From NCBI GenBank assembly GCA_964575605.1, contig CAZNRN010000010.1, forward strand, positions 52,845 through 116,844: 64,000 nucleotides of DNA. The letters run 5' to 3'. The DNA is from JAPWJZ01 sp964575605. GTDB lineage: Bacteria > Pseudomonadota > Alphaproteobacteria > Micavibrionales > UBA2020. A model generated the notes under the pieces. That model searched no databases. It saw nothing but the letters and a program-made list of their open reading frames with translations, and was not told the DNA's origin. Position 1 is the first letter of the stretch. Each line of letters opens with the position of its first letter. Positions 7,329 through 15,303 of this stretch are shown piece by piece. A program made the position numbers and the translations under genes.

Positions 7329-9709
7329 GCGTGCCGTGCTTTCAGCGCGGGGATGGCGAGTGCGAGGTAGCAGAGCGCGGCCAGCATCATCGTCTTGTCG
7401 ATGCCCCAGGCGATGTTGAAGGCAATCGCCAGCGCCGAACCCATCACGCCCGCAGCGCCATTGACGCCCCAGAGCCAGGCGGCCGAGCGCGGCGCTTTCG
7501 CCTGCGCAATCGCCATGCCGGTGGGGAAACCGAAGCCCAGCAGCATGCCGACCGGCAAAATCACCGCAACCGACAGCAGCACGCGCGGCACCAAGGCAGC
7601 CGCCGCGAAATGCACGGTCACAAATTTCACCGCAAAGACCGCCAGCACGATGGCAACCGCCGTCAGCACCGCCCAGCCCACGCGCGCATTAGCGGTGCGT
7701 AGCGGATGGCTGTCACAGACCATGCTGCCCAGGCCCGTCGCCAGCACAAGGCTGAACAAGACGACGCTGAGGCCATAGGACGGATGCCCGAGGTAAACGC
7801 TGAGCCTTTGCAGCAGAGAGATTTCAACCAGCATGAAGCCCAGGCCGATCAGCAGGAACCACGCCGTGCCGCCCGCGACCACCTTCGCGCCCGAGGCCGC
7901 AAGCTCGCGCCGGAGCGGCCAGACAATCGTGCCCACCACCATCAACAAGGAAAAGCCGAGGATGACGTAAAGGTTCAAAACCGCCCGCGCATGGCCGACA
8001 AGGGCCGAGGTGATTTCCTGCGTGATGATGCTGTACACCTGCCACGGACGCGTCAGGCGGATGCTGTTGAAGAAGAACGGGCGTTCGTCTGTCGGCGGGC
8101 TGAAATCGAAGGGCGATTGTTCAGCGATGTTATCCAGCTCGGCATTGCTTTTCGCGGCGAGGATGTTGGCGAAGGCGTCGGTCTTGATGTTCGGCGACAG
8201 CAGCACGCGGAATTTCATCTTTTTACTGCGTGCGTCCATCTGCGCCAGCTGCGCGGGCGTCAGCGGGTCGCGCCCCAGCACCAGCGTCGCGATGCGGGAC
8301 GACAGCGCCATATACATATGCTTGCGCGGCTCGGTCACGCCCATCTTGTAAAGCGTGCCCGCGGCCAGCGACACCAGGCGCTCGGTTTCCGTGCGCGGGT
8401 CGTCGGGGTTGAGGTGCCAGCGGCTGACGGTGAAAACGCCGCCCTTGTTCAGGCTGTTCATGAAGGTCAGCCAGCCTTCCATGGTATAGAGGCCGTTTTC
8501 CGACAGCGCGAAGGCCCCTGCCCCCGTCGCGGCCAGCGTGTCGACCAGGCTCATCTGCACGAGGTCGAATTTTTCTTCGGGGTGGCTGGAGAACCAGCTG
8601 CGCGCTTCGGAGTGGATCAGCTTCACACCCGGCACGTCGGCAACCTTGGTGTAAGACTTGAACGGTTCGATCTTCGACAGCACGTCGACTTGCACCTTGT
8701 TCACGTCCAGCGCGGTGATGTCGGTCACGCCGTTGCGGCAGGCCGCAATCACGTCCCGCCCGCCGCCAAGGCCGATAACGGCCGATTTCCTGATGCCCTT
8801 CAGCGCATGGGCGACGTTGGTGACGTCGTATTCGATATAGTCATGCCCCTTGCGGCAATCGCCGCCCACCTTGTTGATGGGGGTCAGCGCGTCGCCGTCG
8901 ATGTGCAGCGGGTAATACGGGTGCTTCGCGTCCTTCGGCAGCGTCGACGACGGGCCCCAGAGGTAGGGCGCGCTGTTCTTGCGCTCGTTCTGGATAGTGA
9001 CGCGCGAAATCGCGTTCCAGCGGTCGAGCATCAGGTTATCCTGCTTGATGACATTCGTCTTGATAAAGACGGGGTAGATAAAGGGCCTGGGCGCCAGCGC
9101 GTTCAGCGCGGCCAGCACGATAATGAGGCCCGCGAGGCCCTGCATGCGCTTGCGCCCGTCGAAAAGTTTCGAAACCAGCATTGCCGTGCCCGCGACCAGC
9201 ATCACGGCGGAAGGCGCATCGACCGTTTCCATCAACCCGATGGCCAGCATGCAGCCGGCCGCAGCGCCGATCAGATCCCAGCCATAGGTGCGCGCCGGCG
9301 GGAAAGGCGCCCGTGTCATGGCAAGGCTGAGTGCATAGCCAGCGCAGTAATAGGCGGGCACGATAAACACCGAAATAACGGGCAGCATCAGCAGCGTCTT
9401 CCACGCATTCGCATCGGCGAAGGGGATGACCAGCTGCCCCACCACGCCGAAGAAAGCCGCGATGCCGAAATCATTGGTCGCGCCCGCCATCAGCTTCGCG
9501 TAATCGCGGCGCTGTTCTTCCTCGTTCCCCTTGTAGACGCGCAGCGCCCCCAGCGTCAGGCCGAACATCGCCACGCTGATGACGAGGAACGAGAGGTGAT
9601 ACCATGTCGTGACCGAGAATATCCGCGCCTGCAAAGCCTGCAACGCCATCAGCAACCCGCTGAGCACAAAAACGCCGATATAAAACGAACGCGCGGGAGA
9701 GGAAGTCAT
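7325..9709 (-). CDS. Membrane-embedded spermidine-synthase-like protein
   Basis: 794 residues. The N-terminal part has several transmembrane helices (YIGVFVLSGLLMALQAL, FLVISVAMFGLTLGAL and others). The middle contains a soluble SAM-type domain with AVIGLGGGRDVIAA and the acidic strand ITALDVNKVQ, as in spermidine-synthase/methyltransferase folds. The C-terminal part has further helices (YVILGFSLLMVVGTIVW, AWFLLIGLGFMLVE and the last pairs). This is the multi-domain family often annotated as spermidine synthase or MFS-like in MAGs; a polyamine product has not been shown. It heads a unit with the glycerate kinase, sharing an ATGA overlap. Confidence 0.75.
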   Translation of the reverse strand: MTSSPARSFYIGVFVLSGLLMALQALQARIFSVTTWYHLSFLVISVAMFGLTLGALRVYKGNEEEQRRDYAKLMAGATNDFGIAAFFGVVGQLVIPFADANAWKTLLMLPVISVFIVPAYYCAGYALSLAMTRAPFPPARTYGWDLIGAAAGCMLAIGLMETVDAPSAVMLVAGTAMLVSKLFDGRKRMQGLAGLIIVLAALNALAPRPFIYPVFIKTNVIKQDNLMLDRWNAISRVTIQNERKNSAPYLWGPSSTLPKDAKHPYYPLHIDGDALTPINKVGGDCRKGHDYIEYDVTNVAHALKGIRKSAVIGLGGGRDVIAACRNGVTDITALDVNKVQVDVLSKIEPFKSYTKVADVPGVKLIHSEARSWFSSHPEEKFDLVQMSLVDTLAATGAGAFALSENGLYTMEGWLTFMNSLNKGGVFTVSRWHLNPDDPRTETERLVSLAAGTLYKMGVTEPRKHMYMALSSRIATLVLGRDPLTPAQLAQMDARSKKMKFRVLLSPNIKTDAFANILAAKSNAELDNIAEQSPFDFSPPTDERPFFFNSIRLTRPWQVYSIITQEITSALVGHARAVLNLYVILGFSLLMVVGTIVWPLRRELAASGAKVVAGGTAWFLLIGLGFMLVEISLLQRLSVYLGHPSYGLSVVLFSLVLATGLGSMVCDSHPLRTANARVGWAVLTAVAIVLAVFAVKFVTVHFAAAALVPRVLLSVAVILPVGMLLGFGFPTGMAIAQAKAPRSAAWLWGVNGAAGVMGSALAIAFNIAWGIDKTMMLAALCYLALAIPALKARHA

Positions 9710-9824
9710 CTGGATACCCTGTTTTGTAGACGTATCCTTTTTTATCAGATATTTGCGGTGCAGGGAAACGCGCGGATGGTTGCCATAAGGTGCGCCGTGT
9801 CAAGTCGAGCGTCCCAATATACGC

Positions 9825-9934
9825 TGCCATCCCGCCGAAGGGCGGGATCCGGTACGCAGCGCAGCTGCGTTTTGGCGGCAACCATTAAGGCGGCCTGACG
9901 GCCGCACCGGACCCCGCCCTGCGGCGGGGTGGCA
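9825..9934. repeat. REP-like inverted doublet
   Basis: Two 28-bp hairpin units face each other: 9825-9852 (TGCCATCCCGCC-gaag-GGCGGGATCCGG) and 9907-9934, whose reverse complement is TGCCACCCCGCC-gcag-GGCGGGGTCCGG. The copies differ at three positions, and the two stem changes are compensatory (T-A to C-G), so pairing is kept. The 54 bp between contain two more short palindromes (GCAGCGCAGCTGC and GGCCTGACGGCC). The layout is that of a REP/BIME element in an intergenic space. It is related in plan to the repeats at 46087 and 46698. Confidence 0.75.
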
Positions 9935-9992
9935 AAAGGTTGGCACGGCGCCCAAACGGAACTTAAGGACTTACGAAAGGGTTAGCAGGGTT

Positions 9993-10358
9993 ATGACAGA
10001 ACAAGAGCTGCAAGACCTCGATAAACTCGCCGAGCTGATGGACAGCCGGTTTCACCTGCCGGGCACGGACATCCGTTTCGGGTTGGATTCCGTGCTGGGG
10101 CTTATGCCGGGCGTGGGCGATACGGCGACGATTTTGATTACGCTCTACCTTGTGTCCAAGGCCGAGAAATACAACCTGCCCAAAAAGGTCATCCGCCAGA
10201 TGTACCGGAACGCCGCCATCGACTGGGGCATCGGGCTAATCCCGCTTGCGGGCGATATCTTTGACGTGGGCTGGAAGGCCAACCTGAAAAACGTCGCGCT
10301 GCTGAAAAAACACGCGCCGCGCACCGCGGGCGGAAAACTGCGCAAAAGCCCAGCATAA
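9993..10358 (+). CDS. DUF4112 domain protein
   Basis: 121 residues. Family blocks are clear: LDKLAELMDSRFHLPGT, RFGLDSVLGLMPGVGDTAT, LYLVSKAEKYNLPKKVIRQM and IGLIPLAGDIFDVGWKANLKN. DUF4112 proteins are short, partly hydrophobic and probably membrane-associated; no activity is known. The stretches GLDSVLGLMPGVGD and GIGLIPLAGDIFD form an internal pseudo-repeat (G-x-IP/MPG-x-GD). The gene is free-standing, downstream of the REP doublet. Confidence 0.85.
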   Translation: MTEQELQDLDKLAELMDSRFHLPGTDIRFGLDSVLGLMPGVGDTATILITLYLVSKAEKYNLPKKVIRQMYRNAAIDWGIGLIPLAGDIFDVGWKANLKNVALLKKHAPRTAGGKLRKSPA

Positions 10359-10446
10359 TCAGACACAAAGGGGGGCTTGCATGCCCGTCCTGCGTTAACT
10401 ATATTGGCATCCATTCAGGATTTCCCACCGAAAAGGACTATGCCCC

Positions 10447-11031
10447 ATGAAAACGACGACCTTCATTTCCGCGCTCGCGCTCTGCGTGCTGCTGGCCGCC
10501 CCTGCCTTTGCGCAGGAAGTCATCCCTCCCACGACCGCCACGAAACCCGCCGCGGTGAAACCCGCGGCCGGCACGGCCAGCAAAGCCGTTTCCTCCGCCA
10601 AGACCTTCGGCGACTGGAAGATGGAATGCCCGAAAGGCACCTGCCTGCTGTCGCAGCGCGTGATGGCCACGGGCAAGGGCGGGAAACAAGTGCCCGGCAT
10701 CATCGCCATCGGCGGCACCTCGACGCTGAAAAGCAAGGACGGCAAGGCCGTGAAGGTGCCTTACGTGCGCCTGATCTCGCCGCTCGGCGCTTTCCTGCCC
10801 AAGGGCGTGGAATACAAGCTGGACGAAGGCAAGAACGGCAACACGCCCTTCCTGTTCTGCGAACCCACCGGCTGCATGGCCGAAATGACCATGACGCCCG
10901 ACCAGTTCGAGAAGCTGAAGAACGGCAAGAAACTGCAAGTGTCCTACAGCACGCTCGACACCAAGGCCCCCCGCAAGGTCAGCGTCTCGCTGAACGGCTT
11001 CGCACAGGGCATGGCGGCGTTGCAGAGGTAA
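10447..11031 (+). CDS. Invasion-associated locus B (IalB) family exported protein
   Basis: 194 residues with a Sec signal peptide (MKTTTFISALALCVLLAAPAFA, cleavage after residue 22). A low-complexity Ala/Lys/Pro linker follows. The mature domain contains FGDWKMECPKGTCLLSQRV, YVRLISPLGAFLPKGV, LFCEPTGCMAEM and the tail LSLNGFAQGMAAL-type end, the standard IalB fold with paired cysteines. The family is widespread in free-living alphaproteobacteria, so the name should not be read as evidence of virulence. AAGGA lies about ten bases before the ATG. Confidence 0.88.
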   Translation: MKTTTFISALALCVLLAAPAFAQEVIPPTTATKPAAVKPAAGTASKAVSSAKTFGDWKMECPKGTCLLSQRVMATGKGGKQVPGIIAIGGTSTLKSKDGKAVKVPYVRLISPLGAFLPKGVEYKLDEGKNGNTPFLFCEPTGCMAEMTMTPDQFEKLKNGKKLQVSYSTLDTKAPRKVSVSLNGFAQGMAALQR

Positions 11032-11109
11032 GCGCCTTTAAATTGCCTGCGTAAGATTTGGGTGAGATGCTGCGCGAAACCATGTGCAGATGCCGTGGCT
11101 GCGGCTTAC

Positions 11110-11730
11110 TTATGCATGAAGGCAAGGGAAACGCTTGTAGGCAAAGCGTATGAACTGTTTTTCCTCGTCGATGGTGCGGGTGGGCAAGCTTATCTCGTCG
11201 ATGCGCTTGGTAATGGCGCGAAGAATCCCCAGTTTGGCGGCGGTTGTATCATGCGTTGAACTGAAGCAAACGGCCCGCCAGCCCAGATTGGCGAAAAAAG
11301 GCATCCCGCCCCTTTGCACGGTAAGATAGCCAGTCGCCACGATGACATCTTTTACTGACATGGGTAAGGTTTTGGTTAAACGGTCTACCCACTTAAGGCA
11401 ATGCTCGATAATTATCGTATCCATTCCGGCCTTGCGATGCTTTCCGTTATCCGCCCACATGATGACGAGCGGGCACAGCACAAGGTAATTCGCATCAAGA
11501 TCCGGCAGGATGTTAAGTTTATATGTGCCAACCCTGCTTCCGGCTGCAACAACATCAATGGCTATTGTCACTGATTCATGCAGGGAGTGGTCAAGCTCTT
11601 GCGCGACGAACTGCAGCCCGTTCAGGCTTCCAAGTTCGCTGTTGATCCAGGGCAGTAAATTGGCGAAAGATCCCGCGATATGCGCGGGCAATAATTGGGC
11701 AGGAATTTTGTGAATCACAATGTGGTTCAT
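11110..11730 (-). CDS. Hypothetical protein, possible acyltransferase fold
   Basis: 206 residues, not recognised. No signal peptide or membrane helix. The segment PMSVKDVIVATGYLTVQRGG then MPFFANLGWRAVCFSS reads like the last strands of an N-acyltransferase fold (helix, then Phe/Gly-rich strand with a NLGW turn), but the acetyl-CoA P-loop is not obvious, so this is only a suggestion. Codon use is less GC-rich than neighbours. It lies 52 bp downstream of the small Cys-containing gene at 11783-11986, with a strong terminator hairpin between, so co-expression would depend on read-through. Confidence 0.55.
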   Translation of the reverse strand: MNHIVIHKIPAQLLPAHIAGSFANLLPWINSELGSLNGLQFVAQELDHSLHESVTIAIDVVAAGSRVGTYKLNILPDLDANYLVLCPLVIMWADNGKHRKAGMDTIIIEHCLKWVDRLTKTLPMSVKDVIVATGYLTVQRGGMPFFANLGWRAVCFSSTHDTTAAKLGILRAITKRIDEISLPTRTIDEEKQFIRFAYKRFPCLHA

Positions 11731-11738
11731 AGAAGTAA

Positions 11739-11774
11739 CAACATGCCCCCGCAGGGATCTGCGGGGGCATGTTG
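11739..11774 (-). terminator. Strong hairpin terminator after the 11783 gene
   Basis: A perfect 16-bp stem (CAACATGCCCCCGCAG with its complement at 11759-11774) closed by a GGAT tetraloop, 8 bp after the stop codon of the 11783-11986 gene. On the minus strand it is followed by a U-rich run (TTGTTACTTCT). It separates this gene from 11110-11730. Confidence 0.75.
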
Positions 11775-11782
11775 TAAAATTC

Positions 11783-11986
11783 TTACTTCAAGCCGGAAAT
11801 CATGCCTTGAGGCACTTCGATGACGTATTCGTCAGCGCCGACCCGGCCTTCGACAAGCGCCGAAGCCTCGGCGGAAAGTTTCTTTCCGATGATGATATAG
11901 GAGCCCTTGTCGGTTTCGAGAACGGCAGGGCAGCAGCTGCTGGTGTGGCAGACAAATGCATCGGGGGTAACGTCTTTCAATTTCAT
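11783..11986 (-). CDS. Small Cys-containing protein, unknown function
   Basis: 67 residues, no signal peptide. The N-terminal half carries three close cysteines (FVCHTSSCCPAV, residues 12-21) followed by a regular beta-rich domain (GSYIIIGKKLSAEASAL, then EYVIEVPQGM). The His/Cys cluster could hold a metal ion. It is a single-gene unit with its own terminator and a palindrome 66 bp upstream, and it is divergent from the small exported Cys-rich peptide and Fur-type regulator at 12258-12922. The family is not one I can name. Confidence 0.6.
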   Translation of the reverse strand: MKLKDVTPDAFVCHTSSCCPAVLETDKGSYIIIGKKLSAEASALVEGRVGADEYVIEVPQGMISGLK

Positions 11987-12051
11987 AGTTTGATTCTCCT
12001 AAGGGTTATTCGTCACATAAGTCATGCCACACAAATTAAACTGTTACAATA

Positions 12052-12064
12052 TTACAATTTGTAA
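12052..12064. promoter_or_regulatory. Palindromic operator candidate between divergent metal-linked genes
   Basis: TTACAA-T-TTGTAA is a perfect 6-bp inverted repeat, embedded in an AT-rich stretch (TGTTACAATATTACAATTTGTAA from 12042). It lies 66 bp upstream of the minus-strand 67-residue gene and about 200 bp before the Fur-type operon. AT-rich dyads of this kind are typical for Fur/Zur operators, but the match to a known box is only partial. Confidence 0.4.
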
Positions 12065-12257
12065 AAAATCAGGCGTCGCGGCTTTTGAAAGGCGATGAAT
12101 TCAATCCGGAAGGAGATAATTATCTATACGAATCAACGTATTAGATGAATACGCCCGCGGGTTGGCAGCCGTGCGACTGTCACAGATCCGAATTATAAAT
12201 GATGCTTCAATGCGACAGAAGTGCTACATTATCTCAAAATCAACCCGCGAGGCCCCG

Positions 12258-12485
12258 ATGAGAAATGTAACAAAACTTATGACCGGAATTGCGCTTTTAT
12301 CCCTTGCCCCGTCAGGCATGGCGGCAGTGCAAAACGGCCCGGCGGCGCACTATAAGCAGCAGCCCCCTTACGCCACGCCGGCACTTGCCTCTGTACAGCC
12401 AGCGCCGGAACAACAGCACACCTCGGGCTGCGGCTGCGCTGCCTGCCAGTTGAACGCGGTTGCCAAAGATACTTCCGCCGTCTGA
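12258..12485 (+). CDS. Small exported Cys-rich peptide, coupled to a Fur-type regulator
   Basis: 75 residues. Signal peptide at 1-23 (MRNVTKLMTGIALLSLAPSGMAA). The mature part is short, Pro/Gln/Ala-rich, and ends with a CGCAACQ cluster (C-x-C-x2-C) suited to binding a soft or transition metal. I chose the ATG at 12258 since GAGG is five bases before it and a signal peptide follows immediately; longer in-frame readings have neither. The TGA stop overlaps the ATG of the downstream regulator (TGATG), so the two are translated together. This suggests a periplasmic metal-related role, which is an inference. Confidence 0.65.
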   Translation: MRNVTKLMTGIALLSLAPSGMAAVQNGPAAHYKQQPPYATPALASVQPAPEQQHTSGCGCAACQLNAVAKDTSAV

Positions 12486-12922
12486 TGGCCCTGTCACCTT
12501 CCAGAAAAAAAACCCTGCTTTCTTTTGCAGAGTTTCGCGCAAGACAGCAAGGCCAACGCTGGACGGATATGCGCGCCCAGGTTTATGAGGCGCTGCTCGA
12601 TGCGACTGCGCCGCAGACAGCCTATGAACTGGTCAAGCATCTGGGCGTAAAGCCGACGAGCGTGTATCGCTCGATAGAGGCTTTGATAGAACTGGGCCTG
12701 ATCGCAAAAATCGAAAGCCTCAATACTTTCATTGCCTGCCAGCATCCCGACCACAATCACCAGCACGTGTTTCTGGTATGTGACCACTGCGGGAAAATAG
12801 ACGAGATAGCCGATCACGGCATTAGCACCAAAATCACGACCAACGCCGCAACGAGGGGTTTTAAGACTTCACGCCAAATCCTCGAAGTTCACGGTGAATG
12901 CCTTGGATGTTCGCCGTCGTAA
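12485..12922 (+). CDS. Fur-family metalloregulator, Zur-like
   Basis: 145 residues. The N-terminal winged helix (RAQVYEALLDATAPQTAYELV, then KPTSVYRSIEALIELGL with the recognition helix) is followed by the Fur dimerisation/metal domain: ACQHPDHNHQHVFLVC, the zinc-ligand pairs C-x2-C at 99-102 (CDHC) and 139-142 (CLGC). The short linker, the TAYEL segment and the HPDHNHQH run are closer to Zur than to Fur or PerR, so zinc sensing is likely but not proven. Translation is coupled to the exported Cys-rich peptide upstream. No znuABC transporter is in the window, so targets outside it are expected. Confidence 0.85.
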   Translation: MALSPSRKKTLLSFAEFRARQQGQRWTDMRAQVYEALLDATAPQTAYELVKHLGVKPTSVYRSIEALIELGLIAKIESLNTFIACQHPDHNHQHVFLVCDHCGKIDEIADHGISTKITTNAATRGFKTSRQILEVHGECLGCSPS

Positions 12923-12999
12923 CGGCCTAAAACAGCACCCCGTTCGGCACTGAAACCCCCCTTTATCGTTTTTAAGATGCGGGCGCTCCCGCTTGAGGT

Positions 13000-13755
13000 T
13001 TAGCGTGAACAGGTCAGCGGCAGGGCCAGCTGGTCTTTCCATCCAGGCGTCCAGTCGCCGGTGATGTCGAGCCAGGCGTGGTGCAGGCAGATGTCGTCGC
13101 TGACGGCGGCCTGGTAACTGCCGAAATTGTCGAGCGGGTCATCCTTGCCGCTGAAATGGCGCTGCGGCACTTTTTCAAGCTTCGCCGCCCAGTCGGACGG
13201 GTCGAGCGAGCGCGGCATTTCATGGTTGAGCAGCGATGATACGGTGCGAATGCCCAGCACATCGCTGCGCCCGGCCGCCGCCAGCACGGCCAGAGTGCCG
13301 CCGCCCTTGTAGCCGTTCAGCACATAGCCCTGCAGGCTGTATTTTTCCTTGAGATCGTCGAGCACGGTGTTATAGGCCGCCACAACCTCGGGCGCGAAGG
13401 CCATGGCGCCAAAGTACGGCTTGGGGCAATCTTTCGCCACATGGTACTGGCACGGCCGCGCCAGCCAGATGACGTTGGGCGCCGCATCGACCGTCGCCAT
13501 GCGCAGCGCGACGGGGTTGGCGGGTGTCGGGTCTTCGGCGTCGCCGGATAGATCTTCGCCTTCGATATAGACCTGCGCCGCCGCGCCGCGCTGGTCGATG
13601 CGCACGAAGGACAACATCGCGAAATCGCCCGCGCGCACGACGGACTGGGTGGGCAGACGCTTGCCCGCCACTTCACGCGCAATAACCTCGCGGCTGGGGT
13701 CGGTACAGGCGGAGAGCAACAGGGCCGCAAGGGCCAGAGGAAGAAAACGTTTCAT
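13000..13755 (-). CDS. Lipoprotein with alpha/beta-hydrolase fold, nucleophile Ser replaced by Lys
   Basis: 251 residues. A lipoprotein signal peptide (MKRFLPLALAALLLSAC, lipobox LSAC) places it in the cell envelope. The body follows the bacterial alpha/beta-hydrolase family whose nucleophile elbow reads GYSGGG; here it is LNGYKGGGTLAVLAAA (codon AAG), so the catalytic serine is missing. Other family blocks remain: WLARPCQY, FAPEVVAAYN, VSSLLNHE, SLDPSDWAAKL and PQRHFSGKDDPL. A non-enzymatic or altered role is likely. Single gene. Confidence 0.75.
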   Translation of the reverse strand: MKRFLPLALAALLLSACTDPSREVIAREVAGKRLPTQSVVRAGDFAMLSFVRIDQRGAAAQVYIEGEDLSGDAEDPTPANPVALRMATVDAAPNVIWLARPCQYHVAKDCPKPYFGAMAFAPEVVAAYNTVLDDLKEKYSLQGYVLNGYKGGGTLAVLAAAGRSDVLGIRTVSSLLNHEMPRSLDPSDWAAKLEKVPQRHFSGKDDPLDNFGSYQAAVSDDICLHHAWLDITGDWTPGWKDQLALPLTCSR

Positions 13756-13836
13756 GCCCTCTTATCCCATAGCACGCTTGCGCAATCAAGCCATTGTAAA
13801 AGCTGAATATAAATCGCTTCTCCTGCCCCGGCCTAT

Positions 13837-13865
13837 TTGACACCGCTTCACCATTTGTGTATTAT
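13837..13865 (+). promoter_or_regulatory. Consensus sigma-70-type promoter for the 13893 gene
   Basis: TTGACA at 13837-13842 and TATTAT at 13860-13865 with a 17-bp spacer, 27 bp before the GTG start at 13893. Because the -10 box lies downstream of an in-frame GTG at 13857, translation cannot begin at that earlier codon. Confidence 0.7.
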
Positions 13866-13892
13866 TATGGCAAATATTTAAAGAGACCGCCC

Positions 13893-14447
13893 GTGACGCC
13901 CGACCAGACACCGTTCAAGGATTATTTTGCAAAGCATGCCCGCAAGGTGACGGAGCAAGGCCGGCAAACCATCATGCTCGGGGGTGAGGTTTATAAAACC
14001 ACGCACGACAACGGCGTGGAAGAATGGTTTCGCGATGGCCAGCGCAGGCTGGTGAAATATCCGGATGGTGGCGTCTTCTGGTGCAAGGACGGAAAATACC
14101 GGCGCGGGTTTTACCCTGCCGCCGGCGAACAGGTGGACTGGTTTGCCGATGGTTCGCGCCGCTGCAAATATCCCGACGGCCGCGCCTATTACTACGACAA
14201 GGACGACTTCCTGCACCGCACCGACGGCCCCGCCGTCATCCAGAGTGCGCAGCACAAAGAATTCTGGCTGCGCGGCAAGATGCTGACCGCCCAGGAATTC
14301 AACGCGCAAGCCCCCGCGTTCGAGGCCGAAAAAGAAACGAAGAAGATTGAAAGCGGCATCGCCGCCATGCAGCAAGGGACGCGTCAGCCCGTCAAGGCGA
14401 TGAAGACGATTAAAATTTCGGCTAAAGCTGCTCCTTCAGCACAATAA
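13893..14447 (+). CDS. Hypothetical protein with aromatic WFxDG-type repeats
   Basis: 184 residues, cytoplasmic. The core has a short repeating pattern rich in Trp/Tyr/Asp/Gly: VEEWFRDGQRRLVKYPDGG, VFWCKDGKYRRGFYPAAG, VDWFADGSRRCKYPDGRAYYYD. Such W-F/C-x-DG units occur in toxin-immunity-like MORN-related or antitoxin MazE-like hypothetical proteins, but I do not assign a family. The tail is Lys/Ala-rich. I use the GTG at 13893, with AAAGAGA about nine bases before it and a consensus promoter upstream; it overlaps the convergent 14422 gene by 26 bp. Confidence 0.65.
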   Translation: MTPDQTPFKDYFAKHARKVTEQGRQTIMLGGEVYKTTHDNGVEEWFRDGQRRLVKYPDGGVFWCKDGKYRRGFYPAAGEQVDWFADGSRRCKYPDGRAYYYDKDDFLHRTDGPAVIQSAQHKEFWLRGKMLTAQEFNAQAPAFEAEKETKKIESGIAAMQQGTRQPVKAMKTIKISAKAAPSAQ

Positions 14448-15303
14448 GCGCTGCGGCGGCCGCGACGATGCCGAGGCCTGACACGACGTCGCTTTCGTCA
14501 CGCTTGCCCATCATGCGGTGGGCGCCCAGTATCATCACGGTATTCACCAACCGTATCGCCGACACATAACCGGGGTTGTCGACGAAAGCTACGCTGAGCA
14601 CATAGACCGTCACCCCCAGCACCATCACGACGCCGATAAGCAGCCCCGGCTGCCAGGTTTTGCGCTGCACGAGGCTGCGGGGCGCCACGGGTTTCGCCGC
14701 AAACAGCCAGCACAGCCATATTGCTACCATCATCAGCGCCTGCACGAAGGTATAGGCAATGGCGCCCTGCAGTGCCTCGGCATGCTGCATCGCTGCCTTG
14801 GTCAGCATCGGCCCCGCCACGTTCGAGCACATGACGAACCACAGCACGCGCAGCGCCTTCATTGACACTTCGCATTTGCGCAGGCGCATCGAGAAAAAGG
14901 CCGCAGTACACAGCGCCCCGACAATGCCCGCGCTGACCATGGGCTGGTCGGTGTATTTTGAAATAATGGAGGGGTCGGCCGCGAACCAGAGGAAGAAGCC
15001 CACAATCACCGTCACCGGCAGTACGCGCGACACCACCCCCGCCCCCACCAGCGGCAGGTGGCGGAACAATATAACATCGGCGATGGCGAAGATAACCGCG
15101 GTCGGAAAGGTCCAGATATAAAACCAAGGGTCGGGCGGGAAGCCCGTAAAGGGCATGACGGGCAGCAGCGCCACGACGCAGGCGATCTTGCACCAGAGCG
15201 CCAGGGAAAACGGCTCGACCTTCCACCGCTCCTGCAGCAGCATCATCACCGCGGTCAGCGCGGCGGAAAGTATCCCGTAAACGGCCCAGGCGCCTGCGAA
15301 CAT
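14422..15303 (-). CDS. Integral membrane protein, EamA/DMT-like
   Basis: 293 residues, almost entirely hydrophobic, with about ten predicted helices (AWAVYGILSAALTAVMMLL, LWCKIACVVALLPVMPF, AVIFAIADVILFRHLP, VVSRVLPVTVIVGFFLWF and others, ending GLGIVAAAAALIVLKEQL). The two-fold arrangement and C-terminal EQL-type ending recall drug/metabolite transporters of the EamA group, though sequence motifs are weak and the substrate is unknown. I start at the ATG at 15303, which overlaps the stop of the GNAT gene (ATGA); longer readings give an Arg/His-rich non-membrane extension. Confidence 0.7.
   Translation of the reverse strand: MFAGAWAVYGILSAALTAVMMLLQERWKVEPFSLALWCKIACVVALLPVMPFTGFPPDPWFYIWTFPTAVIFAIADVILFRHLPLVGAGVVSRVLPVTVIVGFFLWFAADPSIISKYTDQPMVSAGIVGALCTAAFFSMRLRKCEVSMKALRVLWFVMCSNVAGPMLTKAAMQHAEALQGAIAYTFVQALMMVAIWLCWLFAAKPVAPRSLVQRKTWQPGLLIGVVMVLGVTVYVLSVAFVDNPGYVSAIRLVNTVMILGAHRMMGKRDESDVVSGLGIVAAAAALIVLKEQL

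Noticed and set aside
7706..9898. 730-residue open reading frame on the plus strand
   Set aside because: It is the antisense of the membrane spermidine-synthase-like gene. It is rich in Arg/His/Gln and has no family motif, as expected for a shadow of a GC-rich gene.
9958..9983. EcfG-like promoter GGAAC-N17-GGTT before the DUF4112 gene
   Set aside because: The -10 part has one mismatch and lies only 10 bp before the ATG, which leaves no room for a normal leader and ribosome site.
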